Assembly (NCBI RefSeq): GCF_012849375.1
Contig: NZ_CP051684.1
Location: 3,596,001-3,660,000, forward strand
Reading direction: 5' to 3'
From: Duganella dendranthematis
Lineage (GTDB): Bacteria; Pseudomonadota; Gammaproteobacteria; Burkholderiales; Burkholderiaceae_D
Length of the DNA stretch: 64,000 nucleotides
Below, piece by piece: positions 37,673 to 47,075 of this stretch. Position 1 is the first letter of the stretch. Every line of letters starts with the position of its first letter. A program made the position numbers and the translations under genes. A model generated the notes under the pieces. That model had not been told where the DNA came from. It saw only the letters and a list, made by a program, of their open reading frames with translations, and made no database searches.

Positions 37673-39109
37673 ATGAAGAACAATCTCAAAGCCCTGGCGC
37701 TGGCCGCCGCCGTGCTGTGCGCCATGCCGCAGGCGCACGCCGCCAACGCCAACGAAGAGGCTACCAAGCGCCACTTCGCCGCGCTGGTCGCACCGGGCAA
37801 GGAGCCGAAACTGGCCGAACTGACGATGTTCTTCACCATGATGCCGAAGGGCGGCGACCTGCACCACCACTACTCGGGCGCGATCTACGCCGAGCAGTAT
37901 CTGGAGTGGGTGGATAAGGAAGGCTTCTGCGTCAACAAGACCAGCTACACCATCGAGAAGACCAAGCCTGCCGCCGGCTGCCTGTCCGGCCAGGATGTCA
38001 TGAACGACAACACCGTGCTGGCCAACCTGCTGCAGCGCTGGTCGGACAAGGACTTCTACAACCATAGCGGCATCCAGTCGCCGCCGGACCGCCAGTTCTT
38101 CGACACCTTCGCCTATTTCAACCCGGTGGCGTCGACCAATGCGGTGGACGGCGTGCAGCGCCTGAAGCAGCGCGCCATCCAGGAAAACCTGAGCTACATC
38201 GAAACCATCTACGAGATCGCGCCGATCGCGCAGGATGCGGACTTTGACAAGAAGGCGCTTGCCGGCGGCGTTGGCGACGCCGATTTTGCCGCGCTGAGCG
38301 CCAAACTGGATCAGGACCAGCCCTACCAGGGCTGGATCGGCGCCTATCTGAAAAACGTCGAAACGGTCAGCGCCGGCATCGACGACGCCAACTTCACGCT
38401 GCGTTACCAGCCGTTCGCGCTGCGCTTCCTGGCGCCGTCGCAGGTGTTTGCGCAGATCGCCTCCAGCTTCAAGCTGGCGACCTCGAATCCGAAGATCGTC
38501 GGCGTGAATATTGTCGGACAGGAAAGCGTCAACGTCTCGATGCGCGACTACGCGCTGCACATGCAGATGTTCAAATTCCTGAAAGCGAAGTATCCGAGCG
38601 TCAAACTGGCGCTGCACGCCGGTGAGCTGTCGCTCGGCATGGTGCCGCCGGAAGGCCTGACCTTCCACATCAAGGACGCCATCGAGGTGGCCGGCGCCAG
38701 CCGCATCGGCCACGGCATGGACATCGCCCACGAGAGCAATCCGCTGACGATCATGAAAGAAATGCATGATAAGAAGATCGCGGTCGAGGTCAACCTGAGC
38801 AGCAACGATTTCATTCTCGGCATCAAGGATCAGGCGCATCCGGTGACGCTGTACCGCAAATATGGCGTGCCGTATGTGTTGTCCACAGACGACGCTGGCG
38901 TCTCGCGTAACAATTTATCCGGCGAATATGTGCTGTACGCGGCGCGCTACCAGCCGGATTACGCGGAAGTGAAAAAACTGTCGTATGACAGTATTCGCTA
39001 TTCTTTCCTGGCCGATGCGGATAAACAACGTCTTTTAAAAGCCCTGGACGGTAAATTCGCCAAATTTGAGGCGGAGATCGCCGGCTCGGACGCCAAACCC
39101 AAACGTTAA
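37673..39109 (+). CDS. Secreted adenosine deaminase-family enzyme
   Basis: The 478-residue product starts with a signal peptide (MKNNLKALALAAAVLCAMPQAHA). The deaminase fold shows the metal motif DLHHHYSG, then LALHAGELSLGM, ASRIGHGMDI and LSTDDAGVSRN, equal to the catalytic Glu, His and Asp sites of adenosine deaminases. It resembles the ADGF/exported group more than cytoplasmic Add. It follows guaD with AAGGA before the ATG and is closed by a strong terminator. It would turn adenosine into inosine outside the cytoplasm. Confidence 0.88.
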   Translation: MKNNLKALALAAAVLCAMPQAHAANANEEATKRHFAALVAPGKEPKLAELTMFFTMMPKGGDLHHHYSGAIYAEQYLEWVDKEGFCVNKTSYTIEKTKPAAGCLSGQDVMNDNTVLANLLQRWSDKDFYNHSGIQSPPDRQFFDTFAYFNPVASTNAVDGVQRLKQRAIQENLSYIETIYEIAPIAQDADFDKKALAGGVGDADFAALSAKLDQDQPYQGWIGAYLKNVETVSAGIDDANFTLRYQPFALRFLAPSQVFAQIASSFKLATSNPKIVGVNIVGQESVNVSMRDYALHMQMFKFLKAKYPSVKLALHAGELSLGMVPPEGLTFHIKDAIEVAGASRIGHGMDIAHESNPLTIMKEMHDKKIAVEVNLSSNDFILGIKDQAHPVTLYRKYGVPYVLSTDDAGVSRNNLSGEYVLYAARYQPDYAEVKKLSYDSIRYSFLADADKQRLLKALDGKFAKFEAEIAGSDAKPKR

Positions 39110-39131
39110 AAGATCTACAACCCCTCCAAAT

Positions 39132-39164
39132 AGCCGGCGGCCTGTCCCGCCGGCTTTGCTTTTT
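39132..39164 (+). terminator. Rho-independent terminator after the deaminase gene
   Basis: AGCCGGCGG (39132-39140) pairs with CCGCCGGCT (39147-39155) and is followed by TTGCTTTTTAT. It ends the puuE to deaminase transcript about 20 bases after the stop. Confidence 0.85.
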
Positions 39165-39554
39165 ATCAAAATTGCGGCGTTTTTCTGTCGCAGTTTTGCT
39201 ACACATCAGAGTTTTCTCTCTAATAGTTGCCATGAACGAAATTCATCGGCAGCTGATGCTCTTATAATTCCGCCCGTTCCCTACCTCAGCATCCCTCTGA
39301 ACTTGCTAATTAATTAGCATTTGGCGCGCATTTATATGTTTTTCCACTCAATGGTGTAGCAAAAACGTATTTGTCGGGGCCTGTTTTGACATGCAATAGT
39401 GGTAGATAGTTAGAGCAAATTAGCAACTTTTGTTGTCATGCCAGTGTCATTTTCGGCCATTACACTCTCGCCTTTGTGCAGAGAAAAATTAGCTCTTCGG
39501 TATCGAATTCGGAAGTTTTCTCACGTTTTTATATAACACTCTAAGGGGTTTTGA
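39165..39554. other. A/T-rich control region before the first TonB receptor
   Basis: No gene was seen. The region holds a perfect 16-bp palindrome TGCTAATTAATTAGCA at 39304-39319, a TTGACA hexamer at 39386-39391 with no clear -10 partner, TAGCAA motifs at 39357 and 39421, and a TATAAC box at 39532-39537 close to the receptor start. The long leader and palindrome suggest regulated transcription of the receptor. Confidence 0.5.
39304..39319. promoter_or_regulatory. Perfect 16-bp palindrome, candidate operator
   Basis: TGCTAATTAATTAGCA is identical to its reverse complement. It shares TGCTA/TAGCA half-sites with two TGCTAGCA palindromes upstream of the nucleoside-binding protein and second TonB receptor genes. 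Confidence 0.5.
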
Positions 39555-41948
39555 ATGCAATCCAAACAATCTCCGGTCTTGCGCTTGAGCGTAATCGCCG
39601 TAGCAGCTCACCTGGCCGCGCTGTCGGCTGGCGCTGCTTTCGCACAGGAAGCTGCCGAGCCAGCTGCTGTTACTCCAGGCAAGGCCGAAGTGGTCATCAC
39701 CGGTAAAAAACTGGGTATGGGCCTGATGGTGACCGAAGACGCGCCAAAAGCACGTTCGACGATTACTGCGGAAGAATTGGAAAAGCAGCGCCCAACCGGC
39801 AATGCTTATGAAGCACTGGAAATGCTGCCAGCAGTGAACAGCTTCAACTACGACGCAACCGGCCTGTTCGGCGGCGGCCTGACCCTGCGCGGCTTCAACT
39901 CCGACCAGATCGGCGCCACCATCAACGGCGTACCAGTCAATGACTCGGGTTCGTTCGCTGTCTACCCACAAGAGTACGTGGACCAGGAAAACACCTGCTC
40001 CGAAACCGTGACCCAAGGTTCGACCGACGTTGACTCGCCACAAGTTGGCGCGACCGGCGGTAACTTCGGCATCACCACCTGCAATCCGGAAGACAAGCAA
40101 CGCGTGCGCGTGATGCAGACCCTGGGCCAGCTGAACCTGACCAAAACCTACATCCGCTTCGACAGCGGCCTGTTCTCGGACAAGCGCTCGAAGTTCTTCA
40201 TCTCCGCCTCGCACGCTGAAGCGGACAAGTGGAAGGGCGAAGGCGGCGCCAAGCGCGACCACATCGACGCCGGCTTCAACTACGACTGGGATCGCTTCAA
40301 CTACATCCACGGCACCATTCTGTACAACGAAGCCATCAACAACAACTTCCTGAGCATGACCAAGGCGGAGTTGGCGACGAACGGTTACTTCTACGACTAC
40401 ACCACCAAGTTCCCTGGCCACGTGACCCCAGGCGCTGGCGCACAGAACGACACCGCACCATCGCCGGTTTACTACGGCCTGGCGCTGAACCCGTTCCGTA
40501 ACGTGATCGCTTCGGCCACTGCCAAGTTCCGTCTGAACGAAGACACCGACATCAAATTCGTCCCGTACTGGTGGTACGGCTACGGCACCGGCGGCACCCA
40601 GCAGCAGCTGATCACCGAAGCCAACGTGGCCATCGTCAAGGACGCCGGCACCGGCGTCAAGACCGGTTCGATCGACTTGAACGGCGACGGCGACACCAAG
40701 GATAAAGTCCTGATGGCCGAAGGTTCGTTCACCCGCACCAGCCGTCCAGGCTTCAGCGCCGCGATCACCCACACCATGGGCAACCACACGCTGCTGGCCG
40801 GCGCCTGGATCGAGCGCGCCAACCACGAGCAAACCTCGCCGATGGTCGCCATCAACAACGACGGTTCCTACGATCCGTGGCTGCAGTCGAACAACATCTA
40901 CCGTCCAGACGGCACCAAGCTGCAAGTGTACCGCGACGTCAAGACCGTATCGACCGCCTACCAGGCTTTCGTGCAGGACACCTACACCGCGATGGATGAC
41001 CGCCTGACCCTGAACTTCGGCGTGCGTACCCCGCACATCAAGCGCGACTTCACCAACTTCGCCAACGAAGGTTCGCTGCCGCTGTCGGGCAAGCAGTACA
41101 GCGTTGTGCGTACCTATGACGATATCCTGCCGCAACTGGGCGCGCGCTTCAAGGTCACCAACGACGACCAACTGTACGCATCGCTGGCCAAGAACATGAA
41201 GGCGCCAGGTAACTTCATCTACCTGCCAAACAACGGTAACGTCGCACTGGTCAATGGCGTGCCAACCGTCGTCAATGACGTGAAAGAAGAAGTCTCGTGG
41301 AACCTGGACGTCGGCTACCGTCACCAGGACAAGAACTTCATCGCCACCTTCAACGTGTACTCGATCTACTTCAAGGACCGTCTGGCAACCGCGTACGATC
41401 CAGTAACCGACACCAAGGCCACCACCAACGTCGGCAACGTGCGTAACAACGGCTTCGAAGTTGAACTGGGTAACACCCCGATCAACGGCTGGGCGTTCTA
41501 CGGCTCGCTGGGTTACTCGAAATCGGAAATGCAGGACAACCTGGCCACCACCAAAGGCGCCGCGCCTCTGGCGACCAAGGGTAACGAGTTCCCGCTGACG
41601 CCTAAATGGAAAGTCGGCGTCAGCGCCGAGTACCAGGATGGCGCGTTCTACGGCCGTCTGAAAGCGAAGACCACCGCGCGTCAGTACAGCACCATGACCA
41701 ACGACGAATACGTTGGCGGCTACACCCTGCTGGGTCTGGACGCTGGCTACACCTTCCCTAACCAGGGCTGGCTGAAACGTCCGAAGATCACCATGAACGT
41801 GAGCAATCTGGGTAACAAGCAGTACCTGAACCCGGCCTCGGCAACCGCTACCAACGCCCTGGCTTACCCAGGTGTGACCGCCAACAAGATCTACTACTAT
41901 GCTGGCGCACCACGCTTCCTGTCGCTGACCTTCTCTGGCGACTACTAA
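39555..41948 (+). CDS. TonB-dependent receptor, probably for nucleic-acid products
   Basis: The 797-residue product has a signal peptide (cut near GAAFAQEAAE), a TonB-box-like EVVITGKK, an N-terminal plug (ARSTITAEELEKQRPTG, TLRGFNSDQIGATINGVPVN) and a 22-strand-type barrel ending FLSLTFSGDY. AGGGG lies seven bases ahead of the ATG. It is followed, after a terminator, by three coupled genes for secreted nucleotide-degrading enzymes, so capture of oligonucleotides or nucleosides is inferred. The ligand cannot be read from the sequence. Confidence 0.88.
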   Translation: MQSKQSPVLRLSVIAVAAHLAALSAGAAFAQEAAEPAAVTPGKAEVVITGKKLGMGLMVTEDAPKARSTITAEELEKQRPTGNAYEALEMLPAVNSFNYDATGLFGGGLTLRGFNSDQIGATINGVPVNDSGSFAVYPQEYVDQENTCSETVTQGSTDVDSPQVGATGGNFGITTCNPEDKQRVRVMQTLGQLNLTKTYIRFDSGLFSDKRSKFFISASHAEADKWKGEGGAKRDHIDAGFNYDWDRFNYIHGTILYNEAINNNFLSMTKAELATNGYFYDYTTKFPGHVTPGAGAQNDTAPSPVYYGLALNPFRNVIASATAKFRLNEDTDIKFVPYWWYGYGTGGTQQQLITEANVAIVKDAGTGVKTGSIDLNGDGDTKDKVLMAEGSFTRTSRPGFSAAITHTMGNHTLLAGAWIERANHEQTSPMVAINNDGSYDPWLQSNNIYRPDGTKLQVYRDVKTVSTAYQAFVQDTYTAMDDRLTLNFGVRTPHIKRDFTNFANEGSLPLSGKQYSVVRTYDDILPQLGARFKVTNDDQLYASLAKNMKAPGNFIYLPNNGNVALVNGVPTVVNDVKEEVSWNLDVGYRHQDKNFIATFNVYSIYFKDRLATAYDPVTDTKATTNVGNVRNNGFEVELGNTPINGWAFYGSLGYSKSEMQDNLATTKGAAPLATKGNEFPLTPKWKVGVSAEYQDGAFYGRLKAKTTARQYSTMTNDEYVGGYTLLGLDAGYTFPNQGWLKRPKITMNVSNLGNKQYLNPASATATNALAYPGVTANKIYYYAGAPRFLSLTFSGDY

Positions 41949-41994
41949 TCGTCCCGGTGGCGGGCTTCCGGCCCGCCATATCGTGAGTACGACA

Positions 41995-42020
41995 CAGGCC
42001 CGCAAGGGCCTGTTTTTCTT
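41995..42020 (+). terminator. Terminator after the first TonB receptor
   Basis: ACAGGCCC (41995-42002) pairs with GGGCCTGT (42007-42014) across a GCAA loop and runs into TTTTTCTTT. Confidence 0.85.
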
Positions 42021-42080
42021 TGTATCCGCAATGTTTCCATACTGCTGGCGGAACCTTGAATACGCTATGCTGCACACCTT

Positions 42081-43778
42081 ATGAAAACACATACCTCTAC
42101 CCTCATCACCGCGGCCTTGCTGGCCGCGTTGGCCGGCTGCGCATGGCGCCAGCCGCTGCCACCGGGCGTGACCGAAGTTCAACTGGTGGCGCTGAATGAT
42201 TTCCACGGCAATCTGGAAGCCAGCAAATACGTCTGGGACAGCGCCGCTGGCGGCGGCGAGCGCACCATCCAGGCCGGCGGCATCGACACGCTGGGCGCGG
42301 CGCTGCAAGCCTGGCGCAAGGACGATCCGGAACTGATGGTGGTCGGCGCCGGTGACCTGATCGGCGCCAGCCCGGCCATCTCGTCGATGTGGGCCGACGA
42401 GCCGACCATCGGCGCCATGAATCTGCTCGGCCTGCGCGTGACGTCGGTCGGCAACCATGAATTCGACCAGGGCCGCATTGAGCTGCTGCGCCAGCAGCAG
42501 GGCGGCTGCACCTCGCCGCGCGCCGACAAGGCGTGCAAATTCGACGGTCCATATCAAGGCGCGCAGTTCCAGTATCTGGCCGCCAATGTGATCGACATGC
42601 GCACCCGCAAGCCGGTGCTGCCGGCGTATAAGATCGAGACCGTGCATGGCGTGAAGGTCGGCTTCATCGGCACCGTGCTGCGCGCGACCGCCGAGTCGGC
42701 GCTGGCCTCGGGTATCGCCGGTCTGGAGTTCGTCGACGAAGCGGACGCCATCAACCGCCAGCTGCCGGAACTGCGCAAGCAGGGCGTGGGCGTGTTCGTG
42801 GTGCTGATCCACCAGGGCGGCCGCACCACCGACAAATTTGACCAGCAGGATTGCAGCAATCTGAAAGGACCGATCGTCGATGTGGTCAAGCGCCTCGATC
42901 CGGCGATTCGTCTGGTGATCAGCGGTCACTCGCACCAGGGCTATCTGTGCAAGGTGGATGGCCGGCTGGTGACGCAGTCCGATATGGGCGGCCATGTGCT
43001 GGGCCGCATCACGCTGCAAGTGGACACCGCAACCAACACCGTGCGCGAGGTCAGCGCCAGGCAGGAGGTGATGGTGCCGGGCACGTGGCCGGCCGATCCA
43101 GCGCTGACGGCATACCTGAACAAGGCGCGCGAGCAAAGCGCTGCCGCGCTGGCGCGTCCGGTGGCGGTCATCGCCGTGCCGAGCGTAAAACGCGCCAAGG
43201 ATCACGTCGAGGAGTCCGCGCTGGGCGATCTGGTGGCCGATTCGATGCTTGCGGCGGGCCGTCCGTACGGCGCGCAGATCGCGCTGCAGAATCCGGGCGG
43301 CATTCGCCAGGATCTGGAGACGGTAGCCGGCAACCGCGTCACGCTGGGCAAGGCGATGGCGGTTCTGCCATTCGGTAATACGCTGGTGGCGATGAACCTG
43401 CGCGGGTCGCAGATTATCGAACTGCTGGAAGAGCAGTGGCTGGAGGACCGCGACGCCAAGCGCGGCTTGCTGCAACTGTCGGAAGGCTTTACCTATCAAT
43501 GGGACGCCAGCAAGCCGGAAGGCAGCAAGATCGTGCCGGGCACCGTGAAGCTGAATGGCGCCAAGCTGGAGATGGACACCTCGTACCGGGTGGTGACCAA
43601 TAACTTCCTGGCCGAAGGCGGCGACGGCTTCCCGGCCTTCAAGAACGGCAGCAACCGCGCGCCGACCAGCATTCGCGACATCGACGCGCTGACCCAGTAT
43701 CTGGCCAGGCGTGAACAGGATGGCAAACCAGCCGGCGCTGCGGCGCCGCTCAAGCGTTACGTACAAAAGGAACAATGA
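42081..43778 (+). CDS. 5'-nucleotidase/metallophosphatase lipoprotein
   Basis: The 565-residue product begins with a lipoprotein signal (LLAALAGC, Cys20 as lipidation site). The metallophosphoesterase domain shows LNDFHGNLE, GAGDLIGASP, GNHEFDQG and SGHSHQGY; the C-terminal 5_nucleotid_C domain shows LQNPGGIRQDL, PFGNTLVAMNL and NNFLAEGGDGFPAF. It dephosphorylates nucleotides to nucleosides at the cell envelope. It is first of three genes that overlap by four bases each. Confidence 0.93.
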   Translation: MKTHTSTLITAALLAALAGCAWRQPLPPGVTEVQLVALNDFHGNLEASKYVWDSAAGGGERTIQAGGIDTLGAALQAWRKDDPELMVVGAGDLIGASPAISSMWADEPTIGAMNLLGLRVTSVGNHEFDQGRIELLRQQQGGCTSPRADKACKFDGPYQGAQFQYLAANVIDMRTRKPVLPAYKIETVHGVKVGFIGTVLRATAESALASGIAGLEFVDEADAINRQLPELRKQGVGVFVVLIHQGGRTTDKFDQQDCSNLKGPIVDVVKRLDPAIRLVISGHSHQGYLCKVDGRLVTQSDMGGHVLGRITLQVDTATNTVREVSARQEVMVPGTWPADPALTAYLNKAREQSAAALARPVAVIAVPSVKRAKDHVEESALGDLVADSMLAAGRPYGAQIALQNPGGIRQDLETVAGNRVTLGKAMAVLPFGNTLVAMNLRGSQIIELLEEQWLEDRDAKRGLLQLSEGFTYQWDASKPEGSKIVPGTVKLNGAKLEMDTSYRVVTNNFLAEGGDGFPAFKNGSNRAPTSIRDIDALTQYLARREQDGKPAGAAAPLKRYVQKEQ

Positions 43779-45001
43779 TGCGTCGACTTTTACTTTCCGC
43801 CCTGGTTGCGGCCAGCGTGCTGGCTGCGCCGGCCCGCGCGGAGTTTTCGATTCCCGGCTTTGAACTGGTGCAGACCGCGCCGGTGGAAACGCCGCTGCAT
43901 AGCGATGACTTGCGCAATCCGGCGCAGGTGTGGAGCGAGCTGTTTGATCACGCCAAGAGCGAAATCGTCATCGGCCAGTTCTACGCCGTCATCAAGCCGG
44001 GCAGCGTGTTTGAAAAAGTGGTGGAGCATCTTGAAGCCGCCGGCAAGCGCGGCGTTAAGATCCGCTTCCTGCTGGATCAAAAAGGCGTGGGCCTGTCGGA
44101 GAAGCCGACCATTGAGCGCCTGAAGGCGATTCCGAATATGGACTTCCGCATCCTGGACGTGAATAAGCTGACCGGCAACGGCATCATTCACGCCAAGTAC
44201 CTGGTAGTGGATGGCGCGACCGCTTACATCGGCAGCCAGAATTTCGACTGGCGCTCGTTTGAGCACATCCACGAAACCGGCTTGCGCATCACCGATCCGA
44301 AGGTTGTGGCGCAAGTACAGGCGATCTTTAACCAGGACTGGAATGCGCAGGCGCTGATCTCGCAAGGCAAGCCAGTGCCGGTGTTGAATGCGACGCCGGT
44401 GGCGCCGAACATTCATCAAGACACCTTCCTGCTGGCTAGCCCGCAGCAATACAACCCGGCGGGCGTCGGCAATTCCGAGGCCGGCCTGCCGGCGCTGCTG
44501 GCGGAAGCGAAAAGCGAAGTGCGCATCCAGTTGCTGGACTACGCGCCGTTGAGCTACGGCCCGAAAGGCACGCGTCCTTATTATGCGGTGATCGACAACG
44601 CGGTGCGTTCGGCGGCCAATCGCGGCGTCAAGATCAAGCTGATGGTCTCCAACTGGAACCTGGAAAATCCGGCGCAGGTGTACCTGAAAAGCCTGGCGAT
44701 CCTGCCGAACGTGGAAATCCGCGTGGTGACGCTGCCGGTGGCGTCGACCGGTTTTATTCCGTTCGCGCGCGTCATCCACAGCAAGACCATGGTGATCGAT
44801 AACCAGATCGCCTGGGTCGGCACCAGCAACTGGAGCGGCGGCTACATGGACTTGTCGCGCAATCTGGAAGTGGTGATGCGGAATGAGAAAATGGCGCAGC
44901 GCCTGGCCGCGCTGCATGAGCAGACCTGGTCGTCGTCGTACGCGCAAGCGCTCGACATCAACAAACAATATCCAAAGCCAGCGAAAGGCAGTCCCGAATG
45001 A
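43775..45001 (+). CDS. Secreted phospholipase D-family protein, probable nuclease
   Basis: The 408-residue product has a signal peptide (cut near APARA) and two HKD motifs typical of the PLD superfamily: His139-Lys141-Asp146 in HAKYLVVDG and His335-Lys337-Asp342 in HSKTMVIDN. The family includes phospholipases and nucleases. Its tight placement between 5'-nucleotidase and S1/P1 nuclease genes, with four-base overlaps on both sides, favours action on DNA or RNA, but a lipase role cannot be excluded. The ATG lies in the previous stop (ATGATG). Confidence 0.83.
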   Translation: MMRRLLLSALVAASVLAAPARAEFSIPGFELVQTAPVETPLHSDDLRNPAQVWSELFDHAKSEIVIGQFYAVIKPGSVFEKVVEHLEAAGKRGVKIRFLLDQKGVGLSEKPTIERLKAIPNMDFRILDVNKLTGNGIIHAKYLVVDGATAYIGSQNFDWRSFEHIHETGLRITDPKVVAQVQAIFNQDWNAQALISQGKPVPVLNATPVAPNIHQDTFLLASPQQYNPAGVGNSEAGLPALLAEAKSEVRIQLLDYAPLSYGPKGTRPYYAVIDNAVRSAANRGVKIKLMVSNWNLENPAQVYLKSLAILPNVEIRVVTLPVASTGFIPFARVIHSKTMVIDNQIAWVGTSNWSGGYMDLSRNLEVVMRNEKMAQRLAALHEQTWSSSYAQALDINKQYPKPAKGSPE

Positions 45002-46062
45002 AAAAGCTTGCATGCATACTGGCGCTCAGCAGCGCCTTCGTCTCCGTCAACGCCCACGCGTGGGGCAATGACGGCCACCGCGCGGTTGGCGCGATTGCCG
45101 ATCAGCTGATCGTCGGCAGCAACGCCGAGAAGCAGGTACAAGCCTTGCTGCTGCCGGGCGAGAGCCTGGCCAAGGTGGCGTCGTGGGCCGACTGCGTCAA
45201 GGGTACTTACTGCGGCCCGCAAACGGAGGAGATGGTGGCTTACACCACCGCCAATCCGAAGCACAGCGAATACCACTACACCGACGTGCCGTTCCAGCTG
45301 TCGCACTATCAAGACCACGGCGTCGGCACCACCGACCATGATATCGTGCAGACGCTGAAGCAGTGCATCGCCGTACTGCAAGGGAAGGGCAATGCGACCA
45401 CCAACCCGCACAACTTCACGCCGCGCCAGGCGCTGTTGATGCTGACCCATCTGACCGGCGATATCGCGCAGCCGCTGCATGTGGGCGAGGGCTACGTCGG
45501 CAAGAACGGCGGCTTCGTGCTGCCGACGCAGAAGCAGCTAGACGACAAGGAAGCCTTTGCCACGCAGGGCGGCAATAATCTTCAGCTGGATGATATCAAG
45601 CTGACGGCGAACAGCACGCAGCAGATTCCTGCCGCGCCGGTGGATGACAGCAAGCCTGCACCTGCTACGCCTGCGCGTCCGCCGCAGACCACGCGCGCGT
45701 TCCATTCGTACTGGGACACCACGGTGGTCAACTACGCTTTCCGCCGCATTGGTGCGCGCACGCCGGAGCAGTTCGCCCAGATGGTCATCGCCGGCAATCC
45801 GGTGGTGTCGCCAAACAGCGGCGATCCCGTGACGTGGCCGTATGAGTGGGCCGATCAGACGCTGGTGGTGGCCAAGCTGGCGTATGCCGACGTGGTGCCG
45901 GGTCCGATGGCGCAGCAGACCAGCAAGAACGGTGATGTCTACAACGTGTGGCCGCTGGCGATTCCGGACAACTATCCGGTGCCATCGTCGGCCGCCGCTA
46001 AGGCGCAGCTGATCCAGGGTGGCTACCATCTGGCCGCCGTGCTGAAAGCTATCTGGCCGTAA
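44998..46062 (+). CDS. Secreted S1/P1-type zinc nuclease
   Basis: The 354-residue product has a signal peptide ending at NAHA and a mature N-terminus starting with Trp22 (WGNDGHRAVG), which provides the first zinc ligand. Further ligands are visible in ASWAD, HYTDVPF, HLTGDIAQPLHVG and HSYWD. S1/P1 nucleases cut single-stranded DNA and RNA to 5'-mononucleotides and can also act as 3'-nucleotidases. A Pro/Ala-rich insertion (residues about 210-231) precedes the last ligand helix. The gene overlaps its neighbour by four bases. Confidence 0.92.
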   Translation: MKKLACILALSSAFVSVNAHAWGNDGHRAVGAIADQLIVGSNAEKQVQALLLPGESLAKVASWADCVKGTYCGPQTEEMVAYTTANPKHSEYHYTDVPFQLSHYQDHGVGTTDHDIVQTLKQCIAVLQGKGNATTNPHNFTPRQALLMLTHLTGDIAQPLHVGEGYVGKNGGFVLPTQKQLDDKEAFATQGGNNLQLDDIKLTANSTQQIPAAPVDDSKPAPATPARPPQTTRAFHSYWDTTVVNYAFRRIGARTPEQFAQMVIAGNPVVSPNSGDPVTWPYEWADQTLVVAKLAYADVVPGPMAQQTSKNGDVYNVWPLAIPDNYPVPSSAAAKAQLIQGGYHLAAVLKAIWP

Positions 46063-46064
46063 CC

Positions 46065-46092
46065 CGTCGCTCCCGCCTGCGCGGGAATGACG
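46065..46092. repeat. REP-like inverted repeat
   Basis: TCCCGC (46071-46076) and GCGGGA (46081-46086) form a stem, extended by CGTC/GACG arms at 46065-46068 and 46089-46092. It resembles the TCCCGCxxGCGGGAATGACG intergenic repeat common in proteobacteria, and lies between convergent genes where it may aid termination. Confidence 0.65.
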
Positions 46093-46100
46093 GCGTTGGT

Positions 46101-47011
46101 TTATTTGCCTTTAACGGGATCGAACCAGAGTTCGCCGCGCGACAACGGCGTCTCTGGTGGCAGGTGCGGATTTTTAATGTGCAGCACGCGCCGCTTCGTC
46201 AGCCCGCCCGCCTTGATGCTCTCGCCCTTGAACTGCTGGAACAGGGTGTTGAGCGAACCATCCTTGATCATCATCTCCATGCCGTCGCTGATGCGCTGCG
46301 CCAGCAGCTTGCCTTCGGCGTCGCGCCGCGTGAAAAAGTACAGCGGCAGCGGATACTGTAGCAGCAAGGCCGGCTCCATCGCCATGTCCGGATAGCTCGG
46401 GCGGCGTTCGATATATTCGCGTTGCGCTTCGTCGATGCCGCGTGAGAACCAGTCGAAGCGCCCGGCCGACAGCATCGCAAACAGTCCCCTATAGCTGGTG
46501 CCTTCCACCACGGTGAAGCCGGCGTTGCGCAGGATCGGCACATCGACCCAATCCCTGCCTTGCCCCACGCGGAGCTGGCGCAGATCGTCCAGCGTGTGCA
46601 CGGCCGCGAAACGCGGCAGGTCGGCAGAGCGCACCAGGAAAATACGGTAGCCCAGCAGGCCCTTATCGATGGGCAGGCGCACCGGTATGTATTGCCGCTC
46701 CAGCTCCGGCGACGTCGCGCGTGCGAGGACGTTGATGCGGCCACCTGGCGTCAGCAGCTCTTGCGCCACGCGCTGCGGCGACATCGCCTGGGTCGACTGC
46801 TTCAGTTCAAACGGCCATAGCGCGGCGTGGTCTTTTGCAGCGCCACGCGCAGCACCGCCCAATCGTATTCGTAACGACTATCCGCATCGTCAAGGCTGGT
46901 CAGCGGATACACCACTTCCGTCACCGCGCCACATGCACCGGCCGCCAGCCACAAAGCAGCTACCCATAGGTACGATGCATTGCGCTTTTGGGGACGTGAA
47001 GGCTGGTTCAT
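46101..47011 (-). pseudogene. Frameshifted periplasmic solute-binding (SBP_bac_3-like) protein
   Basis: The first part, MNQPSRPQKRNASYLWVAAL from ATG 47011, encodes a signal peptide and the start of a binding protein (to ...LQKTTPRYG), then hits a stop. The rest continues in another frame (PFELKQSTQAMSPQRVAQEL to the end at 46101). The frames join at about 46812-46816, where one C (minus strand) appears missing in GGCCG; adding one base would restore RYGPFELKQS. The second part has features of substrate-binding proteins (GLLGYRIFLVRSADL, YPLPLYFFTRRDAEG). It is either a recent pseudogene or a single-base sequencing error. Confidence 0.8.
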
Positions 47012-47075
47012 CCTCGAAGTGTGACATTGTGGCGCATTACCGGCAAGCGCTGCCGTCGCGGTGCATAATAATGGC

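Noticed and set aside
39489..43775. A 1428-codon minus-strand open frame opposite the TonB receptor and 5'-nucleotidase genes
   Set aside because: It spans two well-supported plus-strand genes and the terminator between them, has no recognisable domain or ribosome-binding site, and shows antisense-type composition.
42081..46062. Possible phospholipid-degradation (lipase) operon
   Set aside because: Only the PLD-family protein could act on lipids; its two coupled neighbours are nucleotide and nucleic-acid enzymes, so a nucleic-acid role is favoured, though not proven.
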